DNA of 6,488 nucleotides, from contig JAGAKC010000330.1 in assembly GCA_017848155.1 (NCBI GenBank), positions 1 to 6,488 of the forward strand, in the 5' to 3' direction. The position numbers and the translations under genes are program-made. This DNA is from Oscillospiraceae bacterium (lineage in GTDB: Bacteria; Bacillota; Clostridia; Oscillospirales; Ruminococcaceae). Of this stretch, positions 4,164 through 6,488 are shown in pieces. Below the pieces are notes generated by a model. The model was not told the origin of the DNA and searched no databases. It was given only the letters and a program-made list of their open reading frames with translations. Position 1 is the stretch's first letter, and each line of letters begins with the position of its first letter.

Positions 4164-6479
4164 ATGGATAGCAATATCGGAAAGAAGCTGGACGGAAGAT
4201 ATGAGCTGCTGGAGCTTATCGGCGTTGGCGGCATGGCTGATATCTACCGTGCAAAGGATATCGAGGAGGATCGTGTCGTTGCGGTCAAGATCCTCAAGAC
4301 GGAATTCGCAGGCAGCGATGAGTTCCTGCGCCGTTTCCGCAACGAGTCCAAGGCGATAGCTCTGCTTTCTCACCCCAATATCGTGAAGATATATGATGTT
4401 GGCTTCACAGAGAAGGTGCAGTTCATCGTTATGGAGTATGTTGACGGCATTACTCTGACGGACTACATCGAGCAGCAGGGCGTGCTCAAATGGCGTGATG
4501 CGGTGCACTTCACCGTGCAGATATTAAAGGCGCTCCAGCATGCTCATGACAGGGGCATCGTCCACCGTGACGTCAAGTCCTCAAATGTTATGCTGCTGCG
4601 TGACGGTACTATCAAGGTCATGGACTTCGGCATCGCACGCTTCAACCGTGAGAACAACAAGACCATGTCCGAAAAGACCATCGGCTCTGTGCACTACATA
4701 AGCCCTGAGCAGGCTCGCGGCGATATCACCGACGAGCGCAGCGATATCTATTCCGTTGGTATCGCACTTTATGAGATGGTAACAGGCAAGAAGCCGTTTG
4801 ACGGCGACACTCCCGTTTCCATTGCGCTTATGCATATGCAGAGCACTCCCAAGAAGCCTACCGAGCTCAACAGCACCGTACCCGAGGGTCTGGAGCAGCT
4901 TATCCTGCGTGCAATGCAGAAGGAGCCTAACCAGCGCTACCAGACGGCAGGCGAGATGATAAAGGACCTTGAGGAGCTTAAGAAGGACCCCGGTATCATC
5001 TTCGAGTACAAGTATAACTCCACAGACGGTACCACAAAGTACTTTGACCGTCCCATCCCCGCAGCAGAGCAGGAGAAGCCACGCCGCCGCAGGGAGCCTG
5101 TATACGAGGAGCCTGAGGAGGATGACGAGTACGAATACGATGACGACGATGACGACGAGTACGAGGAGCGCCGCTCTCCGCTGATACCTATCCTTTTTGC
5201 GGTGGGTACTGCGTTTATCATTGCGGCTGTGTTCCTTGTGCTGTTCCTGATAAATCAGTATTTCGGACCTGACGCTCATTCCTCCGCTGCTGCAAGCGGA
5301 AGCAACGACAGCGTGGGCAGCTCCTCCACCATAAGCGTAACAGCGGGTGACGAGTTCACTATGCCGAACCTTGTAGGCTACTCATGGGACGAGGCGAACG
5401 AGAAGTACGGCTCTTATATGGTTCTCGTGGCACAGCAGGAGTGGTCCGAGTTCACAAAGGACGAGATCTTCCATCAGGAATTCCCCGAGGGAAGAAAGGT
5501 CAAGGTCGGCGCTACCGTTACAGTCAAGGTCAGCAAGGGCATAAAGCAGGTCGAGGTACAGGATTTTGCAGATCGTACCGTTGACGCTGCGGAGCGTCAG
5601 CTCAAGAAGGACGGCTTCAAGGTCAAGAAGACCTACGAGGAGAGCGATGATGTGGCTAAGAACAACATCATCAGGACCGAGCCTGCCGCTCATGAGCAGG
5701 CACCTCAGGGCTCGACCGTTACTCTTATCGTAAGCCTTGGCGCTAAGGATACGCTGATGGCTGTTCCGAAGCTCACCATTATGCCTATCGAGGAAGCGCT
5801 GGAGCGCTGCGAGGAGTACTACCTCAATCCTGAGATCAAGATGGTGGACAGCGAGGAGCATGAGGAGGGCATAGTTATCTCCCAGAGCATCGACCCCGGT
5901 GAATTCGTTGACAGAAATACCGATATCATACTTGAGGTAAGCTCGGGCGAGGTTCCCGAGAAGGAGACCAAGATCAAGCTCACCATTCCCAAGTCCGCCG
6001 AGGGCGAGTTCGAGTTCAAGTACTACGTTGAGGGTCTGCTGGATACCGAGCGTGGCGAGGAGATTCGTGATATCAGTCTGCCCTCCAACAAGGAGCTGAC
6101 ATATATCATCACCGGTAAGCCCGGCGAGAGCAAGGAGCTTTGCGTAAAGGTCACATCCACAACGACGGGCGCAAGCGGCAACTGGTATGTCGTAAACGTT
6201 GAGTTCAACGAGGATCCCGAGAAGAAGCCTGACATCAAGCAGATCGAGAAGAATCAGAAGATATTTGAAGAGCTGCTGAATGCGGAGGCTGCGGATACAA
6301 CGGAGAGCGGAGATACCACTACTTCGGAGGCAGGAGATACTGCCGATACGAGCGAGGCTCCCGTTACAGAGGAGATACCCGACCAGCCTGACGAAACTCA
6401 GGAGCAGGCAGAGGATCCCGAGACCTCTGAGAACGAGGAATCCTCTCCCGAGGCAGCAGGCGGTATTCCTGTAGCTTGA
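4164..6479 (+). CDS. prkC: PASTA-domain receptor Ser/Thr protein kinase (PrkC/Stk1 type)
   Basis: This 771-residue single-pass membrane kinase is of the type that senses peptidoglycan fragments or lipid II outside and phosphorylates Ser/Thr of cell-wall, division and translation proteins inside. The Hanks-type kinase domain spans about 13-275: glycine loop GVGGMA (20-25), Lys K42 in VAVK, helix-C E61, HRDVKSSN with D136, DFG at 154-156, and activation loop with T167, S169 and T172 before GSVHYISPEQARG. A linker with RRRR (307-310) and an acidic run (about 314-335) leads to a membrane segment at about 339-363. Outside are three PASTA repeats (about 398-459, 463-526, 532-595), a probable Ig-like beta domain (600-684) and an acidic Thr/Ser/Glu-rich tail (about 700-771). 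B. subtilis PrkC has a similar layout but is shorter (about 650 residues). All catalytic residues are present. The ATG at 4164 is the only in-frame start before the glycine loop that fits; its Shine-Dalgarno is weak or close. Confidence 0.96.
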   Translation: MDSNIGKKLDGRYELLELIGVGGMADIYRAKDIEEDRVVAVKILKTEFAGSDEFLRRFRNESKAIALLSHPNIVKIYDVGFTEKVQFIVMEYVDGITLTDYIEQQGVLKWRDAVHFTVQILKALQHAHDRGIVHRDVKSSNVMLLRDGTIKVMDFGIARFNRENNKTMSEKTIGSVHYISPEQARGDITDERSDIYSVGIALYEMVTGKKPFDGDTPVSIALMHMQSTPKKPTELNSTVPEGLEQLILRAMQKEPNQRYQTAGEMIKDLEELKKDPGIIFEYKYNSTDGTTKYFDRPIPAAEQEKPRRRREPVYEEPEEDDEYEYDDDDDDEYEERRSPLIPILFAVGTAFIIAAVFLVLFLINQYFGPDAHSSAAASGSNDSVGSSSTISVTAGDEFTMPNLVGYSWDEANEKYGSYMVLVAQQEWSEFTKDEIFHQEFPEGRKVKVGATVTVKVSKGIKQVEVQDFADRTVDAAERQLKKDGFKVKKTYEESDDVAKNNIIRTEPAAHEQAPQGSTVTLIVSLGAKDTLMAVPKLTIMPIEEALERCEEYYLNPEIKMVDSEEHEEGIVISQSIDPGEFVDRNTDIILEVSSGEVPEKETKIKLTIPKSAEGEFEFKYYVEGLLDTERGEEIRDISLPSNKELTYIITGKPGESKELCVKVTSTTTGASGNWYVVNVEFNEDPEKKPDIKQIEKNQKIFEELLNAEAADTTESGDTTTSEAGDTADTSEAPVTEEIPDQPDETQEQAEDPETSENEESSPEAAGGIPVA
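5105..5168 (+). repeat. Acidic low-complexity coding stretch (GAT/GAC/GAG-rich)
   Basis: This part of prkC encodes about 20 residues dominated by Asp, Glu and Tyr (residues about 314-335, including six consecutive Asp at 326-331) between a basic RRRR and the membrane segment. The DNA is a run of near-identical GAC, GAT and GAG codons, a pattern prone to length change by slippage. It is part of the juxtamembrane linker, not a separate gene. Confidence 0.75.
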
Positions 6480-6488
6480 TAAACTACC

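Noticed and set aside
4150..4359. Alternative ATG at 4150 after GGAG, opening a different frame that overlaps the prkC start
   Set aside because: The product is Ser/Arg-rich low-complexity sequence running through the kinase coding region, and GGAG is only two bases from this ATG. It is not a convincing leader peptide.
1..6488. CRISPR array, insertion sequence, tRNA or other mobile/defence system
   Set aside because: No regularly spaced repeats, transposase or recombinase motifs, terminal inverted repeats or tRNA-like folds were seen; nearly all bases are accounted for by conserved housekeeping genes.

Overview
The window is a dense, same-strand (+) block of bacterial housekeeping genes. It is typical of Firmicutes/Clostridia and most like Ruminococcus and relatives (Oscillospiraceae). 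The evidence is the gene order (probable fmt end, YugP-type zinc peptidase, rsmB, rlmN, PP2C phosphatase, PASTA kinase), the protein types, Shine-Dalgarno-led starts, a base composition near 50% G+C, and frequent AGG-Arg and ATA-Ile codons. The genus is an inference.

Bases 1-3957 form a tight co-directional run. A probable last few codons of fmt (stop at 33-35) are followed by a membrane zinc metallopeptidase (53-817), rsmB (842-2161, 16S rRNA m5C967 methyltransferase), rlmN (2162-3220, 23S rRNA A2503 C2-methyltransferase, starting on the base after the rsmB stop) and a PP2C-family Ser/Thr phosphatase (3217-3957, overlapping rlmN by an ATGA). Gaps are 24 bases or fewer, which suggests one transcript whose promoter lies upstream of the window. 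No terminator hairpin with a U-run is visible after 3957.

Bases 3958-4163 are the only sizeable non-coding stretch (206 bases). It holds a near-consensus extended -10 sigma-A promoter (TTGACA, 17-base spacer, TGA-TACTAT). Just upstream is a direct repeat TTTACA-N5-TTTACA with an 11-base period. Read on the minus strand this is TGTAAA-N5-TGTAAA, which fits the published WalR consensus and also resembles PhoP/PhoB-type boxes. A leader of about 90 bases carries a short direct repeat and a hairpin near the kinase start.

Bases 4164-6479 encode a 771-residue PrkC/Stk1-type receptor Ser/Thr kinase: cytoplasmic kinase domain, basic-then-acidic juxtamembrane linker, one membrane segment, three PASTA repeats, a probable Ig-like domain and a long acidic Thr/Ser/Glu-rich tail. 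With the neighbouring phosphatase it forms a reversible phosphorylation pair that normally senses muropeptides or lipid II and controls cell-wall growth and division. Here the phosphatase belongs to the translation/rRNA-modification operon, while the kinase has its own promoter.

I see no mobile element, CRISPR array, RNA gene or clearly new system. The observations most worth following up are the operator-like array before prkC, the separation of phosphatase and kinase transcription, and a sharply AT-rich island inside an otherwise intact rlmN.
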